NCBI RefSeq assembly: GCF_024734405.1 | Contig: NZ_CP059556.1 | Coordinates: forward strand, 1,240,001 to 1,304,000 | Direction of reading: 5' to 3' | Length of the DNA stretch: 64,000 nucleotides | Source of the DNA: Saccharopolyspora gregorii | GTDB taxonomy: Bacteria > Actinomycetota > Actinomycetes > Mycobacteriales > Pseudonocardiaceae | Shown here: piece by piece, positions 1 through 11,489 of the stretch | Position numbering within the stretch: the first letter of the stretch is position 1 | Layout of the letters: the number at the start of each line of letters is the position of its first letter | Program-made: the position numbers and the translations under genes | Notes under the pieces: model-generated | Database searches by the model: none | The model's input: the letters and a program-made list of their open reading frames with translations, nothing else | Told to the model about the DNA's origin: nothing

Positions 1-560
1 CCCCGCTGCAGCACGGCGGCGGCCAGGAGCGGGAGGTGCGCTCCGGGACGCTCGACGTGCCCGGGGTGATCGGCCTGGCCACCGCGACCCGCGAGGCCGT
101 CGAGCAGCGGGCCGCGCACGTGCCCGCGGTCGCCGCGCTGCGCGACGAACTCCTCGCCGGGGTGCGCGCGGCGGTGCCGGACGTGGTGCTCAACGGCGAC
201 CCGGACCTGTCGGTGACCGGACCGGCGCCGGCACGGCTGCCCGGCAACGCGCACCTGACCTTCCCCGGCTGCGAGGGCGACAGCCTGCTGATGCTGCTGG
301 ACGCGCACGGCATCGAGTGCTCCACCGGTTCCGCCTGCACCGCGGGCGTCGCCGAACCGAGCCACGTGCTGCTGGCGATGGGGGCCGAACCGCGGGCGGC
401 GCGCAGCTCGCTGCGGTTCTCCCTGGGACACGACTCCACCGGCGCCGACGTGCGGGCGCTGACCGAGGCCATCGGGCCGGTGGTGGAACGGGCGCGCAAC
501 GCCGGGCTGACCGGGTTGCGCCGTGCGGCGGCGCGGACGACCGCCACGACGGAGGTGTGA
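1..560 (+). CDS. Cysteine desulfurase, C-terminal part (gene starts before the window)
   Basis: The frame is open from base 3 and ends at TGA 558-560, giving about 185 residues of a NifS/IscS-type PLP enzyme that takes sulfur from cysteine as an enzyme persulfide. Visible marks are the family stretch [13 protein letters not shown] at the start and the active-site loop [10 protein letters not shown], whose presumed nucleophilic Cys codon is 336-338. The PLP lysine lies upstream of the window. The stop is 4 nt before mnmA, so the two are probably one operon; the desulfurase would supply sulfur for tRNA 2-thiolation, as IscS does for MnmA. An IscS/NifS-family assignment is firm. A more exact subtype cannot be judged from a partial gene. 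Confidence 0.93.
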   Translation, partial: PLQHGGGQEREVRSGTLDVPGVIGLATATREAVEQRAAHVPAVAALRDELLAGVRAAVPDVVLNGDPDLSVTGPAPARLPGNAHLTFPGCEGDSLLMLLDAHGIECSTGSACTAGVAEPSHVLLAMGAEPRAARSSLRFSLGHDSTGADVRALTEAIGPVVERARNAGLTGLRRAAARTTATTEV

Positions 561-564
561 GGCA

Positions 565-1653
565 GTGCGAGTACTGGCTGCGATGAGCGGCGGGGTGGAC
601 TCCGCGGTCGCCGCCGCCCGCGCGGTGGAGGCCGGCCACGAGGTGACCGGCGTGCACCTGGCGCTGTCGGCGAAACCGGGGACGCTGCGCACCGGCGCCC
701 GCGGCTGCTGCACCATCGAGGACTCCCGCGACGCGCGGCGCGCCGCCGACATCCTCGGCATCCCGTTCTACGTGTGGGACTTCGCCGAGCGGTTCACCGA
801 GGAGGTCATCGAGACCTTCGTCGGCGAGTACGCCGCCGGCCGCACCCCGAACCCGTGCCTCACCTGCAACGAGAAGATCAAGTTCGAGGCGTTGCTGGAG
901 AAGGCGATGGCGCTCGGCTTCGACGCCGTGTGCACCGGCCACTACGCGCGGCTCGTCGTGCAGGACGGCGTGCCGGAGCTGCGCCGCAGCCGCGACGAGG
1001 GCAAGGACCAGTCCTACGTGCTGGCCTCGCTGACCGCGGAGCAGCTGCGGCACTCGATGTTCCCGCTGGGCGACTCGCTGAAGTCCGAGGTGCGGGCCGA
1101 GGCGGAGCGCCGCGACCTGGCCGTCGCGCAGAAGCCGGACAGCCACGACATCTGCTTCATCCCCGACGGCGACACCCGCTCCTTCCTGGAGTCGAAGCTC
1201 GGGCAGACCCCGGGTGAGCTGGTGGACGCCGAGACCGGCGCGGTCCTCGGCAAGCACACCGGCGTGCACGGGTTCACCGTCGGGCAGCGCAAGGGCCTCG
1301 GCATCGACGCGCCCGCGCCGGACGGCAAACCGCGCTACGTCCTGTCGCTGGAACCGGTGTCGGGCACCGTGAAGGTCGGCTCGGCCGACCACCTCGGGGT
1401 GACCGGGATCGACGCGAAGCGGCCGATCTGGCCGTCCGAGCGGGAACTGGACGGGTCCACCGAGTGCGTGGTGCAGGTGCGCGCGCACGGCGGCACGGCG
1501 GGGGCCGTCGCCGAGGTCGCGGACGGCGGCCTGCGCGTCGAGCTCACCGAACCGCTGCGCGGCGTGGCCCCCGGCCAGGCGATCGTGCTGTACCGCCCGG
1601 AACCCGAAGGCGACCTGGTCCTCGGCAGCGGCCTCATCTCGGCGACCCGCTGA
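565..1653 (+). CDS. mnmA: tRNA-specific 2-thiouridylase MnmA
   Basis: Predicted 362-residue enzyme that thiolates U34 of tRNA-Lys, tRNA-Glu and tRNA-Gln using persulfide sulfur. The N-terminal PP-loop [12 protein letters not shown] (residues 6-17) binds ATP. The two family cysteines are visible in [12 protein letters not shown] (C101) and DSHDICFIP (C197). The GTG at 565 is chosen because [10 protein letters not shown] matches the usual N-terminus; an upstream in-frame start at 523 would overlap the preceding gene. It lies 4 nt downstream of the cysteine desulfurase stop, its likely sulfur source. Length is normal for the family. The gene ends before a strong convergent hairpin at 1671-1720. 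Confidence 0.96.
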   Translation: MRVLAAMSGGVDSAVAAARAVEAGHEVTGVHLALSAKPGTLRTGARGCCTIEDSRDARRAADILGIPFYVWDFAERFTEEVIETFVGEYAAGRTPNPCLTCNEKIKFEALLEKAMALGFDAVCTGHYARLVVQDGVPELRRSRDEGKDQSYVLASLTAEQLRHSMFPLGDSLKSEVRAEAERRDLAVAQKPDSHDICFIPDGDTRSFLESKLGQTPGELVDAETGAVLGKHTGVHGFTVGQRKGLGIDAPAPDGKPRYVLSLEPVSGTVKVGSADHLGVTGIDAKRPIWPSERELDGSTECVVQVRAHGGTAGAVAEVADGGLRVELTEPLRGVAPGQAIVLYRPEPEGDLVLGSGLISATR

Positions 1654-1670
1654 GGATCCTCCGGCCTGCT

Positions 1671-1720
1671 CGGCCGAACGGCCCACCCGCCCGATCTCGG
1701 GCCGGTGGGCCGTTCGGCCG
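1671..1720. terminator. Bidirectional terminator hairpin between mnmA and the siderophore lipoprotein gene
   Basis: Two perfect 17-base arms (1671-1687 and 1704-1720) flank a loop that can itself pair as CCCGA/CGGG. The hairpin sits between two convergent genes and has no long U-tract, as is common in high-GC actinobacteria. Confidence 0.75.
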
Positions 1721-1770
1721 CGGAGCGGCCACCGCGCCGGATCCCCTCGGGCCGCCGTGCAGCCGGTGCG

Positions 1771-2739
1771 TCAGCGGGTCTTGAGGATCGCTTCGAGCTC
1801 GTCCAGGGCCGCGACGGCCTGGGAGTAGCCGAAGACGTACAGGTTGTGGAACGGGATCCCGCGCCGCTCGCGGACCGCGGGCAGGTTCTGGAACGCGCCC
1901 TGCCCGAGCAGCGCCTCCATCGCGGGTTCGGCGGATCCGTCCGGGTTCACCTGGTACAGCAGCACGTCGGTGTCGTTGAGCACCCCCAGCTGCTCATAGG
2001 AGTGCTCGACGGCGCTGCCGGTCCGGCCTTCGGCCGCGGAGCCGAACCGGGCGCCCGCCTCGGCGAGCACGACGCCGCTCCACGAGTCCGGCAGGCACAG
2101 GTTCCAGCTGCCGGAGCTGAACGAGGCGACCAGGTTGAACCGGGTGCGGCCCAGCGCGTCCGCGTAGGTCTCGCGGAGCTTCTTCGCCCGCGCGAGGTAG
2201 TCGTCGCGCAGCCGGTTCATCGGTTCGGGCCGGTTCACGATGTTCGCGGCCTGCAGCGCCATCTCCTGCCACTCGCCGGACACCCGGGAGGTGAGAATGA
2301 CGGTCGGCGCGATGCCGGACAGCTGCTCGTAGGTGCTGCCGCCGGTGAGGGTGAACGCGCTGTTGCCGATGATCAGGTCGGGGTGCATGGAGATCACCCG
2401 TTCCATCTCCGGCTGGTAGCCGCCGACGCGGGGCAGCTGCTCGTAGGCCGCCTTGTGCTGCTGCGGCATCCAGTCGTCGAGGCCGTCGACGGTGGCCGCG
2501 GGCCGGATGCCGACGTCCAGCAGCGCGATGGTGGCGTACTGGTCGAGGCACACGACGCGCTGCGGGTCGGCCGGGATGGTCACCGGGCCCAGGTGCGAGT
2601 CGACGCTGCGGGTCGCCCCTTCGGGTTCGGCGGCGTCGCCTCCTCCCGCGCAGCCCGCGGCGCCCAGCACGGCGAGCATCCCCGCGGCTTGCAGCAACCC
2701 GCGGCGCGAAAGCGCGGACGTCCCGGACGACAGGGGCAT
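1771..2739 (-). CDS. Iron-siderophore ABC transporter substrate-binding lipoprotein
   Basis: Predicted 322-residue FepB/FecB-type binding protein (periplasmic-binding-protein 2 fold) that would capture ferric siderophore outside the membrane. The N-terminus has a twin-arginine-like SRRGLLQAAG (residues 11-20) and a lipobox LGAAGC with the lipidated Cys at residue 30, so it is probably a Tat-exported lipoprotein. The ATG at 2739 is chosen because AGGAGT lies 6 bases upstream and because it puts the signal peptide at a normal length; an in-frame start at 2799 adds 20 unlikely residues. An iron box sits about 60 nt upstream, which points to IdeR/DtxR control. No permease or ATPase gene is adjacent, so it must work with a transporter encoded elsewhere. 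Confidence 0.9.
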   Translation of the reverse strand: MPLSSGTSALSRRGLLQAAGMLAVLGAAGCAGGGDAAEPEGATRSVDSHLGPVTIPADPQRVVCLDQYATIALLDVGIRPAATVDGLDDWMPQQHKAAYEQLPRVGGYQPEMERVISMHPDLIIGNSAFTLTGGSTYEQLSGIAPTVILTSRVSGEWQEMALQAANIVNRPEPMNRLRDDYLARAKKLRETYADALGRTRFNLVASFSSGSWNLCLPDSWSGVVLAEAGARFGSAAEGRTGSAVEHSYEQLGVLNDTDVLLYQVNPDGSAEPAMEALLGQGAFQNLPAVRERRGIPFHNLYVFGYSQAVAALDELEAILKTR

Positions 2740-2796
2740 GGAGTACTCCTTCGCAGAACCGGCGCGCCCGAGCGGGTGACACCGAAGGGCGGTAAG

Positions 2797-2815
2797 CATG
2801 GTTAGCCTAACCTAG
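2797..2815. promoter_or_regulatory. IdeR/DtxR-type iron box
   Basis: The core GGTTAGCCTAACC (2800-2812) is a perfect inverted repeat matching the actinobacterial iron-box core; the outer flanks match only partly. It lies 61-76 nt upstream of the siderophore lipoprotein start and about 55 nt upstream of the divergent MetE-like gene, so it could affect both. Binding by IdeR/DmdR is inferred from the motif. Confidence 0.85.
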
Positions 2816-2867
2816 CGTGCGCATCCCGCCTGCCGGTCCGCCCGTGGGCGCCGCCGATAATGGGGGC

Positions 2868-3899
2868 GTGAGTGACGCAGCGTGGAACCCCGGGATCGCC
2901 ACCGCCATCGGCTCGATGCCGGGAACGGATCCGCTGGAAGCCGCCCGCGTCGTGCTGGGCGAGCTGCCGGACCTGATGCCGTTCCCGGAGCTGCCCGCGC
3001 GCGGAGTGGGTGCCGACATCCTCGGCCGCACCGCCGGGCTGCTCGTCGACCTCGCCGTCGAGGTCGTGCCCTCCGGCTACCGCGTCGCGGGCCGCCCCGG
3101 CCGGGACCACCGCCGCGCCCTGGACCTGCTGCGGTGGGACCTGGACGCCGTCGAGCAGGCCGTCGCCGAAGCCGGTGCGCCGCGCGCGGTCAAGGTGCAG
3201 GCCGCCGGACCGTGGACGCTGGCGGCCGGCATCGAGCTGGAGCGCGGGCACCGGGTGCTCACCGACCCGGGCGCGCTGCGGGACTTCGCCGAATCCCTCG
3301 GCGAAGGGCTCCGCGCGCACGCCGCGCAGGTCGCCGCCCGCACCGGCGCGCCCGTCGTGGTGCAGCTCGACGAACCATCGCTGCCCGCCGTGCTCGCCGG
3401 GAACCTCCCCACCCCGTCCGGCTACGGGCAGGTGCCCGCCGTGCCGGGGCCGGAGGCGCAGCGGCTGCTCGGCGACGTCGTCGACGGCCTCGCCGCCGCC
3501 ACCGGCCGGCCCGTGATCGTGCACTGCTGCGCGCCCCGGCCGCCGGTGCGGCTGCTGCGCGGCGCGGGTGCCGGGACGATCTCGCTGGACGCCACCCGGC
3601 TCGGCTCGGTCACCGGGGCGTTCGCCGACGAGCTCGGCGAAGCGTGGGAGGAGGGCACCCGGCTGCTGCTCGGCCTGGTCCCCGCAGTCGACCCGGAACA
3701 CCGCCCGGATCCGCGGGAACTCGCCCGGCCCGGGCTGGAACTGGCCGCCCGCCTCGGTTTCGCGCCGAAGGCGCTGCTGGAACGCGCCGCGGTGAGCCCG
3801 TCCTGCGGGCTGGCCGGCGCCTCCCCGGAGTGGGCGCGGCGGGCGCCCGCGGTGGCGCGACAGGTCAACGAGGTGTTCGCGGAAGCGGCGGAACGCTAG
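2868..3899 (+). CDS. MetE-like protein (cobalamin-independent methionine synthase catalytic-domain family)
   Basis: Predicted 343 residues, about half the length of true MetE and equivalent to its C-terminal TIM-barrel domain. Candidate zinc ligands are kept: the HCC cluster at residues 219-221 and the late Cys in SPSCGLAG (about residue 313). The N-terminal folate-binding half of MetE is missing, so the methyl donor and acceptor are unknown. The protein corresponds by position and type to Rv3015c of M. tuberculosis. The GTG start at 2868 is supported by GATAAT at 2856-2861, six bases upstream, which suggests a leaderless mRNA. It is divergent from the iron-box-controlled lipoprotein gene. 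Confidence 0.82.
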   Translation: MSDAAWNPGIATAIGSMPGTDPLEAARVVLGELPDLMPFPELPARGVGADILGRTAGLLVDLAVEVVPSGYRVAGRPGRDHRRALDLLRWDLDAVEQAVAEAGAPRAVKVQAAGPWTLAAGIELERGHRVLTDPGALRDFAESLGEGLRAHAAQVAARTGAPVVVQLDEPSLPAVLAGNLPTPSGYGQVPAVPGPEAQRLLGDVVDGLAAATGRPVIVHCCAPRPPVRLLRGAGAGTISLDATRLGSVTGAFADELGEAWEEGTRLLLGLVPAVDPEHRPDPRELARPGLELAARLGFAPKALLERAAVSPSCGLAGASPEWARRAPAVARQVNEVFAEAAER

Positions 3900-3985
3900 C
3901 GGTGGCGCGAGGTTCGCCCCGATGAGCAAGATCGTTAGTGCCGTTCACATCACCTGGATGTCCCAGCGATGGTAAGAAACCAGAC

Positions 3986-5050
3986 GTGTCGAACACCGGG
4001 GAAGTCGAGCGGTTCGGATGGGTGCACCGCAGCACCGTCCAGGACGCCGCGTGCCTGACCTTCGTGCGCGGCACCGGCCTCGACGCGATCGCGGGGCGGT
4101 TCGGCGCCATCACCGAGCACCGGCGCCCCCTCGACTTCGACGAGTACTGCGAAGAGGCCTTCGCCCACCAGGACCGCTACCCGGTGATCGGGCTGCGCAG
4201 CGCCGGGGAGTGGACGCTGGTCGCCGAGGACGGCGGTTTCCAGGGCAGCAGGCCGGAGGTGCTGCGCCAGGTCAGCCGCGGCACCGAAGTCGTCTCGGCG
4301 TTCTGGAACGTCAACGCGCTCACCCAGTTCAGCCACGCCGTCGACGGCGAGGTGCGCACGTCCTTCGAAGCGCTGATGCCCGCGTTCCGCCAGGGAACCC
4401 GGCCCGACGGGCTCGAAGAGGTCCGCGCCGGACTCCCGTGGGCGGGCAGCGGACCGGGGGAGCGCGGGGCGGACACCATCGAGCTGATGCTGGCGCTGGC
4501 CGCCCGCATCACCGGTGAACCGCTGACCCCCGAGTGGTTCGACGGGGACTTCGCCACCTACCCGGTCGCGGCCTGGCCGCTGGACCTGCCCAGCTCCCCG
4601 GAGGCGCTGCTCGACGAGGTGGGGCTGGGCCAGATCGGCATCCGGCCCGCCGCCGAGGACTTCGAGGCCGAACCCACCGAACTGCTCGACCTGGTGCGCA
4701 GCGCGGGTCCCGCCCGGTGCCGGCGGGCCGCGGTGAACGTGGCGCGGCACGTGCTGGACCTGACCGCGGGCCACGACCAGCTGGTGGTGGCCGCGACGCT
4801 GCGCGGGCTGGAGGACGGGGCCGAACCGGACGGCACCGCCATCGGCGAAGTGGTGCGGCTGCGCCGGTGGGAGCTGCACCGGGCACCGGTGACGAGCGTG
4901 GACCGCGCACGGGTGCGGGCGCTGGAAGTGCTGCGGCAGGCCACGAACCGCGATCCGCTGACCGCGCTGCTCGGTGCGCTGGCCGAGGCGGGCAGGCTGC
5001 GGATCGAGCGCCGCGACCTCACCGACCTGGTGACCGCGGCCCTGACCTGA
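3986..5050 (+). CDS. Hypothetical protein, probable DUF6461 family
   Basis: About 354 residues. The N-terminal half has the Trp/Gly-rich pattern I associate with DUF6461 proteins of actinobacteria (FGWVHRSTVQDAACLTF, then GEWTLVAEDGGFQG and FWNVNALTQF); the C-terminal 150 residues are helical and Ala/Leu/Arg-rich. No catalytic motif or membrane segment is visible. The start is uncertain: GTG 3986 gives a clean N-terminus but has no clear ribosome binding site, and an in-frame start at 3938 would add 16 residues. The function is unknown. The family assignment is from memory of its conserved motifs. Confidence 0.65.
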   Translation: MSNTGEVERFGWVHRSTVQDAACLTFVRGTGLDAIAGRFGAITEHRRPLDFDEYCEEAFAHQDRYPVIGLRSAGEWTLVAEDGGFQGSRPEVLRQVSRGTEVVSAFWNVNALTQFSHAVDGEVRTSFEALMPAFRQGTRPDGLEEVRAGLPWAGSGPGERGADTIELMLALAARITGEPLTPEWFDGDFATYPVAAWPLDLPSSPEALLDEVGLGQIGIRPAAEDFEAEPTELLDLVRSAGPARCRRAAVNVARHVLDLTAGHDQLVVAATLRGLEDGAEPDGTAIGEVVRLRRWELHRAPVTSVDRARVRALEVLRQATNRDPLTALLGALAEAGRLRIERRDLTDLVTAALT

Positions 5051-5116
5051 CCGGCCGCGGGACGGGATCTTCCGGAACGGCCGCGGGAATCGGGGCCGGG
5101 GCGGCACAATGGCCGC

Positions 5117-5800
5117 ATGCTGAGGTTCTTCCGCCGCCGCACCGCCCAGGACGCGCCCGACGAGGTCGACGACGTGGCCGCCGACGCGCGGGCGAAGGCG
5201 GCGGAGTTCTGGCGCCGCTGGGACGAACTGCTGCCGCGAGTGGCCGCGGCCCTCGGCGAAGGCGCCCCGCAGCAGCTGGACGAGGAGCTGGCGGCGGCCG
5301 TCACGGCGCTGCACCCGGACCTGGCGTTCTCCCTGGAGCAGGGCGGGCGCCTCCCCTACGCGCTCGTCGTCAGCGGCCAGGCCGATCCGCGGGTGCGGCC
5401 CTACACCGACGCGTGGCTGGCCGCCGCGCCCACCGGTGATTCGCTGTTCGAGTACCACGACGCGGTGCCGCCGGTGCCGGATCCGACGCAGGTCACGGTG
5501 AACCTGGCGGGCGAGCGCTACCCGCTGGCCGACGTGCGGGTGTTCGCCCAGGTCGACGAGACCGAGGGCGTGGTGGACGTGGCCGTGTACCACCCGGGTT
5601 TCACCGCGATGGAGCCCGCCGCCCGCTCGGCGCTGACCTTCCTGCCGCTGGACGCCGCGCTCGGCGAGCGGCTCGCGGCGGACCGCCTCGGCCGGGTGGA
5701 GACCGCCGAGCGGGAACCGCAGGGCGCGATCGGGCTGCTGGAGTTCCGCGAACTGGTCCGCGGCGTGGGTGCCGCGGCCCGGCCGGACGACGCGGAGTGA
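5117..5800 (+). CDS. Hypothetical protein of unknown function
   Basis: Predicted 227-residue soluble protein starting with basic MLRFFRRRTAQDAP. I do not recognise the family. It is acidic overall, with an Ala/Asp/Glu-rich helical N-terminal third and a middle part (GRLPYALVVSGQADPRVRPY) that looks like mixed alpha/beta structure. It has no signal peptide, membrane segment or cysteine-rich motif. It lies 66 nt after the DUF6461-like gene on the same strand and 139 nt before ligA. Codon use matches its neighbours, so it looks like a resident gene. Confidence 0.7.
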   Translation: MLRFFRRRTAQDAPDEVDDVAADARAKAAEFWRRWDELLPRVAAALGEGAPQQLDEELAAAVTALHPDLAFSLEQGGRLPYALVVSGQADPRVRPYTDAWLAAAPTGDSLFEYHDAVPPVPDPTQVTVNLAGERYPLADVRVFAQVDETEGVVDVAVYHPGFTAMEPAARSALTFLPLDAALGERLAADRLGRVETAEREPQGAIGLLEFRELVRGVGAAARPDDAE

Positions 5801-5927
5801 TTCGGAGCCCCACCCGGACCGGTGGCCGAGCCGTCGCCCGGTAGCCCGCGGTGACCGCACCGGCCGGGTCGCGGCCCGGTCGCGCCGCGGGGCCGGGTGA
5901 TCCGCGCGAGCTGTCGGGGTGGCTCGT

Positions 5928-8165
<2,238 letters not shown>

Positions 8166-8188
8166 TCGGATCGCCCTGCGATAGGGGC

Positions 8189-8346
8189 GGGTGGCGGAAC
8201 CTCAGCGCTTTCCTCGCTGCGGGATCGATTTCACAGGTGGCTCCGCCACGAGGGAAATCGCTGTCCTCGCGAGGAAAGCGCTGAGAACCCGCGGGTGGTC
8301 CTGTTGCTCTGGTGGTCGCTGCTCAGCGGCTTCGCCGCTGACAGGA
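8189..8346 (+). repeat. Dispersed hairpin element, copy 1
   Basis: Full-length 158-nt copy of an intergenic element. It starts GGGTGGCGGAACCTCA, continues with two perfect 17-base arms (8201-8217 and 8269-8285) around an inner GGTGGC/GCCAC stem, then CCCGCGGGTGGTC, and ends with a second small hairpin AGCGGCTTCGCCGCT. It lies between the convergent ligA and ACT-protein genes. Related copies are at 13075, 25024 and 33346. It encodes no protein and has no transposase, so it is either a non-autonomous mobile unit or a structured RNA/DNA signal. Confidence 0.85.
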
Positions 8347-8412
8347 GAAGAGCGAAAGGCTCCGGCGATGCCGGTTGTTCAGCTCGTTCGCCGTTGGCGG
8401 CGAGCGAGCTGG

Positions 8413-9066
8413 TCAGCCGTCCAGGACCACCGAGACGATTCCGGCGAGGTGGGCCAGCCGGGCGACCTCGGCGGCACGGAACATGGGACCGCCGGGGCGG
8501 CCGGCGAGCAGGACGCGGTCCGGCTTGCCGATCGGCGTGGCGGCCAGCTCGGTGCCCAGCTCCTGCCAGGTCTCCGGCACCCACAGCTCGTCGCCGTCCA
8601 GGATCGTGGCCCGCGGCAGCGGTAACCACGGCAGTTCGAGGTAGCCCTCCTGCGGGGCCGACGAACTGGCGGCGAGCTGCTCGGCGCCGCCCGCGTGGTG
8701 GCCGAACACGATCGCCCAGCCCGACCGGATGATCTTCGGGACGCCTTCGGCGAAGATCTGCAGCCCGTTGCCGGGTTCCGCGGCGATGTCCTCGACGAGC
8801 TCCAGCTCGCGGTGGGTGTCCAGCACGCCCGCGTACGGGCGGACCGCGTCGACCTCGACGCCGTCCACGGACTCCGCGGCGGTGATCAGGATGTCCGGGA
8901 GGCGGCCCGAGGGCAGTTCGACGACCATGTCGTCGATCGCCACGTCCCCGCCGCGCTCCACGACGTCGACGCTGAGGATGTCGGCGCCGATCTCGCCGAG
9001 TGCGGACGCGACCGCCCCCAGCACGCCCGGACGGTCCGGTATCTGCACCCGGATCAGGAAGGACAC
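8413..9066 (-). CDS. ACT-domain protein (Rv3013-like)
   Basis: Predicted 217 residues with an N-terminal ACT domain ([20 protein letters not shown], residues 3-22) of the small-molecule-binding type found in amino-acid-controlled enzymes, followed by a less conserved C-terminal part. It has no catalytic domain, so a ligand-sensing role is likely but the ligand is unknown. A gene of the same type lies between ligA and gatC, on the opposite strand, in M. tuberculosis (Rv3013), as here. The GTG at 9066 is chosen because it begins directly at the ACT domain; the long reading frame further upstream is antisense to gatC and gatA. Confidence 0.82.
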   Translation of the reverse strand: MSFLIRVQIPDRPGVLGAVASALGEIGADILSVDVVERGGDVAIDDMVVELPSGRLPDILITAAESVDGVEVDAVRPYAGVLDTHRELELVEDIAAEPGNGLQIFAEGVPKIIRSGWAIVFGHHAGGAEQLAASSSAPQEGYLELPWLPLPRATILDGDELWVPETWQELGTELAATPIGKPDRVLLAGRPGGPMFRAAEVARLAHLAGIVSVVLDG

Positions 9067-9457
9067 CGGACTCAACGCCTCCAGCTTCGTGCGCGGAACC
9101 TCGCCGTCCGCGCTCCCCGCACCGCACACGGCCGCACGCGGAGGCCACCGTGCGCCCGGCAGGCGGGGCAAATTGTGGCAGACACCGCACCCTATCGGTG
9201 CGACCGGCGTTCGTGTAGTGGAACGAGCACGGCATTCCCGGGGTTCCCGCCCAGGTCCCCGGCCCCACGTCCGATGTCCACGATGTGCGCGCTGGTGTCC
9301 ACGATGCGGGAGGAGGCCGGGACTCCGCGCGGTCGCCCGATCGCGGGGAGCGAGCAGGCGCCCGGCGCGCCCGATCGCCCCCTGGGCGGGCAGGCGCGGG
9401 CTCCGCCATAGACTGAGGAGCAACCGTGATACCGGACATGACCAGGGAGCCTTCGTA

Positions 9458-9757
9458 GTGTCCAAGATCTCCCGCGACGAGGTCGCGCACCTCGCCGGCC
9501 TCGCCAGGCTGGCGGTCACCGAACAGGAGCTCGACACGTTCGCCGGGCAGCTCGACGTCATCCTGGAATCGGTCGCGAGGGTCGGTGAGGTCGCGGCGGA
9601 GGACATCCCGCCGACCTCCCACGCCGTGCCGGTGACGAACGTGTTCCGCGACGACGTGGTGCGGCCCAGCCTGCCGCGCGAGGCTGCGCTGGACGGCGCG
9701 CCCGCGGCCGAGGAGAACCGGTTCCGCGTTCCGCGGATCCTGAGTGAGGAGGCGTGA
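9458..9757 (+). CDS. gatC: Asp/Glu-tRNA amidotransferase subunit C
   Basis: Predicted 99-residue GatC, the small stabilising subunit of the GatCAB amidotransferase. The helical N-terminus [17 protein letters not shown] is typical. GTG 9458 has GGGAG about 9 bases upstream and gives the normal length. The stop overlaps the gatA ATG by one base, so the two are translationally coupled. It is the first gene of the gatC-gatA-small-protein-gatB operon. Confidence 0.95.
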   Translation: MSKISRDEVAHLAGLARLAVTEQELDTFAGQLDVILESVARVGEVAAEDIPPTSHAVPVTNVFRDDVVRPSLPREAALDGAPAAEENRFRVPRILSEEA

Positions 9758-11292
9758 TGACGACGACCGCGACCGGAGGTGACCCGGCCCTGACCGGCCT
9801 GTCCGCCGCCGACCTCGCCGACCGCCTCGCCGCGGGCGAGGTCACCTCGGTGGAGGCCACCCAGGCCCACCTGGACCGCATCGCCGCCGTGGACGGCGTG
9901 GTGCACTCGTTCCTGCATGTCGACGCGGACGGCGCGCTCGCCGCCGCGCGGCAGGCCGACGAGGACCGCGCCGCGGGTAAGGCCGCCTCGCCGCTGGCGG
10001 GTGTGCCGCTGGCGCTCAAGGACGTGTTCGCCACCAGCGACATGCCCACCACCTGCGGCTCCAAGATGCTGGAGGGCTGGACGCCGCCGTACGACGCGAC
10101 GGTGACGCGGCGGCTGCGCGAGGCGGGCGTGGTCGTCCTCGGCAAGACCAACATGGACGAGTTCGCGATGGGCTCCTCCACCGAGAACTCCGCGTACGGC
10201 CCGACCCGCAACCCGTGGGACCCCGAGCGCATCCCGGGCGGCTCCGGCGGCGGTTCCGCCGCCGCGCTGGCCGCGTTCGAGGCCCCGCTGGCCATCGGCA
10301 CCGACACCGGCGGTTCCATCCGCCAGCCCGGCGCCGTCACCGGCACCGTCGGCGTGAAGCCCACCTACGGCGGGGTGTCCCGCTACGGCCTGGTCGCGTT
10401 CTCGTCCTCGCTGGACCAGCCGGGGCCGTGCGCGCGCACCGTGCTGGACGCGGCGCTGCTGCACGAGGTGATCGCCGGGCACGACCCGATGGACTCCACC
10501 TCGATCAGCTCGCCGGTGCCGCAGGTCGTGGCCGCCGCCCGCGACGGCGCCGCTGGGGACCTCACCGGGGTGAGGGTCGGCGTGGTCCGCGAGTTCGCCG
10601 GGGACGGCTACCAGCCCGGCGTGGAACGCTCGTTCCGCACCGCGGTCGAGCAGCTGGCGAAGCTGGGCGCCGAGGTCGTCGAGGTCTCCTGCCCGCACTT
10701 CGAGTACGCGATGGGCGCGTACTACCTGATCGCGCCGAGCGAGTGCTCCTCGAACCTGGCCCGGTTCGACGCGATGCGCTACGGCCTGCGCGTCGGCGAC
10801 GACGGCAGCCGCAGCGCCGAAGAGGTCATGTCGCTGACCCGCGAAGCCGGGTTCGGGCCCGAGGTGAAGCGGCGCATCATGCTCGGGACCTACGCGCTGT
10901 CCTCCGGCTACTACGACGCCTACTACGGGCAGGCGCAGAAGGTGCGGACGCTGATCACCCGCGACTTCGCCGCCGCCTTCGAGCAGGTGGACGTGCTGGT
11001 GTCGCCGACGACGCCCACCACGGCGTTCCCGATCGGCGAGCGCACCGACGACCCGCTGGCGATGTACCTGGCGGACCTGTGCACCATCCCGTCGAACCTG
11101 GCGGGCAACGCGGCCATGAGCCTCCCCAGTGGACTGTCCGATGAGGACGGCCTGCCGGTGGGTCTGCAGATCATGGCCCCGGCGCTGGCCGACGACCGGC
11201 TCTACCGGGTCGGCGCCGCCTACGAGACCGCGCGCGACGCCGCCCAGGGCGGCCCGCTGCTCGACCGTGTCCCCGCCCTGGAGGTGGCGTGA
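9757..11292 (+). CDS. gatA: Asp/Glu-tRNA amidotransferase subunit A (glutaminase/amidase)
   Basis: Predicted 511 residues of the amidase-signature family. The Ser-cisSer-Lys catalytic set is visible: Lys in LALKDVF, the Gly/Ser loop [14 protein letters not shown] and the nucleophile region [12 protein letters not shown]. GatA frees ammonia from glutamine and passes it to GatB to convert Glu-tRNA(Gln) to Gln-tRNA(Gln). The ATG at 9757 is preferred over the GTG three bases earlier because of GAGGAGG upstream and its TGATG coupling with gatC. The glutamyl-tRNA synthetase and tRNA-Gln needed for this pathway also lie in this window (34.8 and 37.5 kb). Confidence 0.97.
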   Translation: MTTTATGGDPALTGLSAADLADRLAAGEVTSVEATQAHLDRIAAVDGVVHSFLHVDADGALAAARQADEDRAAGKAASPLAGVPLALKDVFATSDMPTTCGSKMLEGWTPPYDATVTRRLREAGVVVLGKTNMDEFAMGSSTENSAYGPTRNPWDPERIPGGSGGGSAAALAAFEAPLAIGTDTGGSIRQPGAVTGTVGVKPTYGGVSRYGLVAFSSSLDQPGPCARTVLDAALLHEVIAGHDPMDSTSISSPVPQVVAAARDGAAGDLTGVRVGVVREFAGDGYQPGVERSFRTAVEQLAKLGAEVVEVSCPHFEYAMGAYYLIAPSECSSNLARFDAMRYGLRVGDDGSRSAEEVMSLTREAGFGPEVKRRIMLGTYALSSGYYDAYYGQAQKVRTLITRDFAAAFEQVDVLVSPTTPTTAFPIGERTDDPLAMYLADLCTIPSNLAGNAAMSLPSGLSDEDGLPVGLQIMAPALADDRLYRVGAAYETARDAAQGGPLLDRVPALEVA

Positions 11293-11489
11293 TGAACCAG
11301 AAACTGAAGGCGGCGTTCCAGCTCGCATCCGTGCTCTCCGCGGCCTACGGCCTGCGCGCGAGCCTCCGCGAGGCCAAGGCGAACGGCGACCGGCTCGCGA
11401 TGGCCGACTCGATCATCACCGCGCTCGGCCTGATCACCGGCACCGCGCTCGCCATCCGCACCCTGCGCAAGGGGGAGGACGGCCAGTGA
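11292..11489 (+). CDS. Small conserved-looking membrane-associated protein between gatA and gatB
   Basis: Predicted 65 residues starting [20 protein letters not shown]. It has a basic amphipathic N-terminal helix and a hydrophobic stretch ([19 protein letters not shown], about residues 39-57) that could be one membrane helix, followed by a charged tail. The start overlaps the gatA stop by one base and the end overlaps the gatB GTG by four, so it is tightly coupled within the operon. I do not know its function. It could be a small partner of the amidotransferase or an unrelated protein held in the operon. Confidence 0.75.
   Translation: MNQKLKAAFQLASVLSAAYGLRASLREAKANGDRLAMADSIITALGLITGTALAIRTLRKGEDGQ

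Noticed and set aside
8413-11328. A 971-codon minus-strand frame running into gatC and gatA
   Set aside because: Only its last 217 codons (from GTG 9066) form a real ACT protein. The rest is antisense to gatC and gatA.
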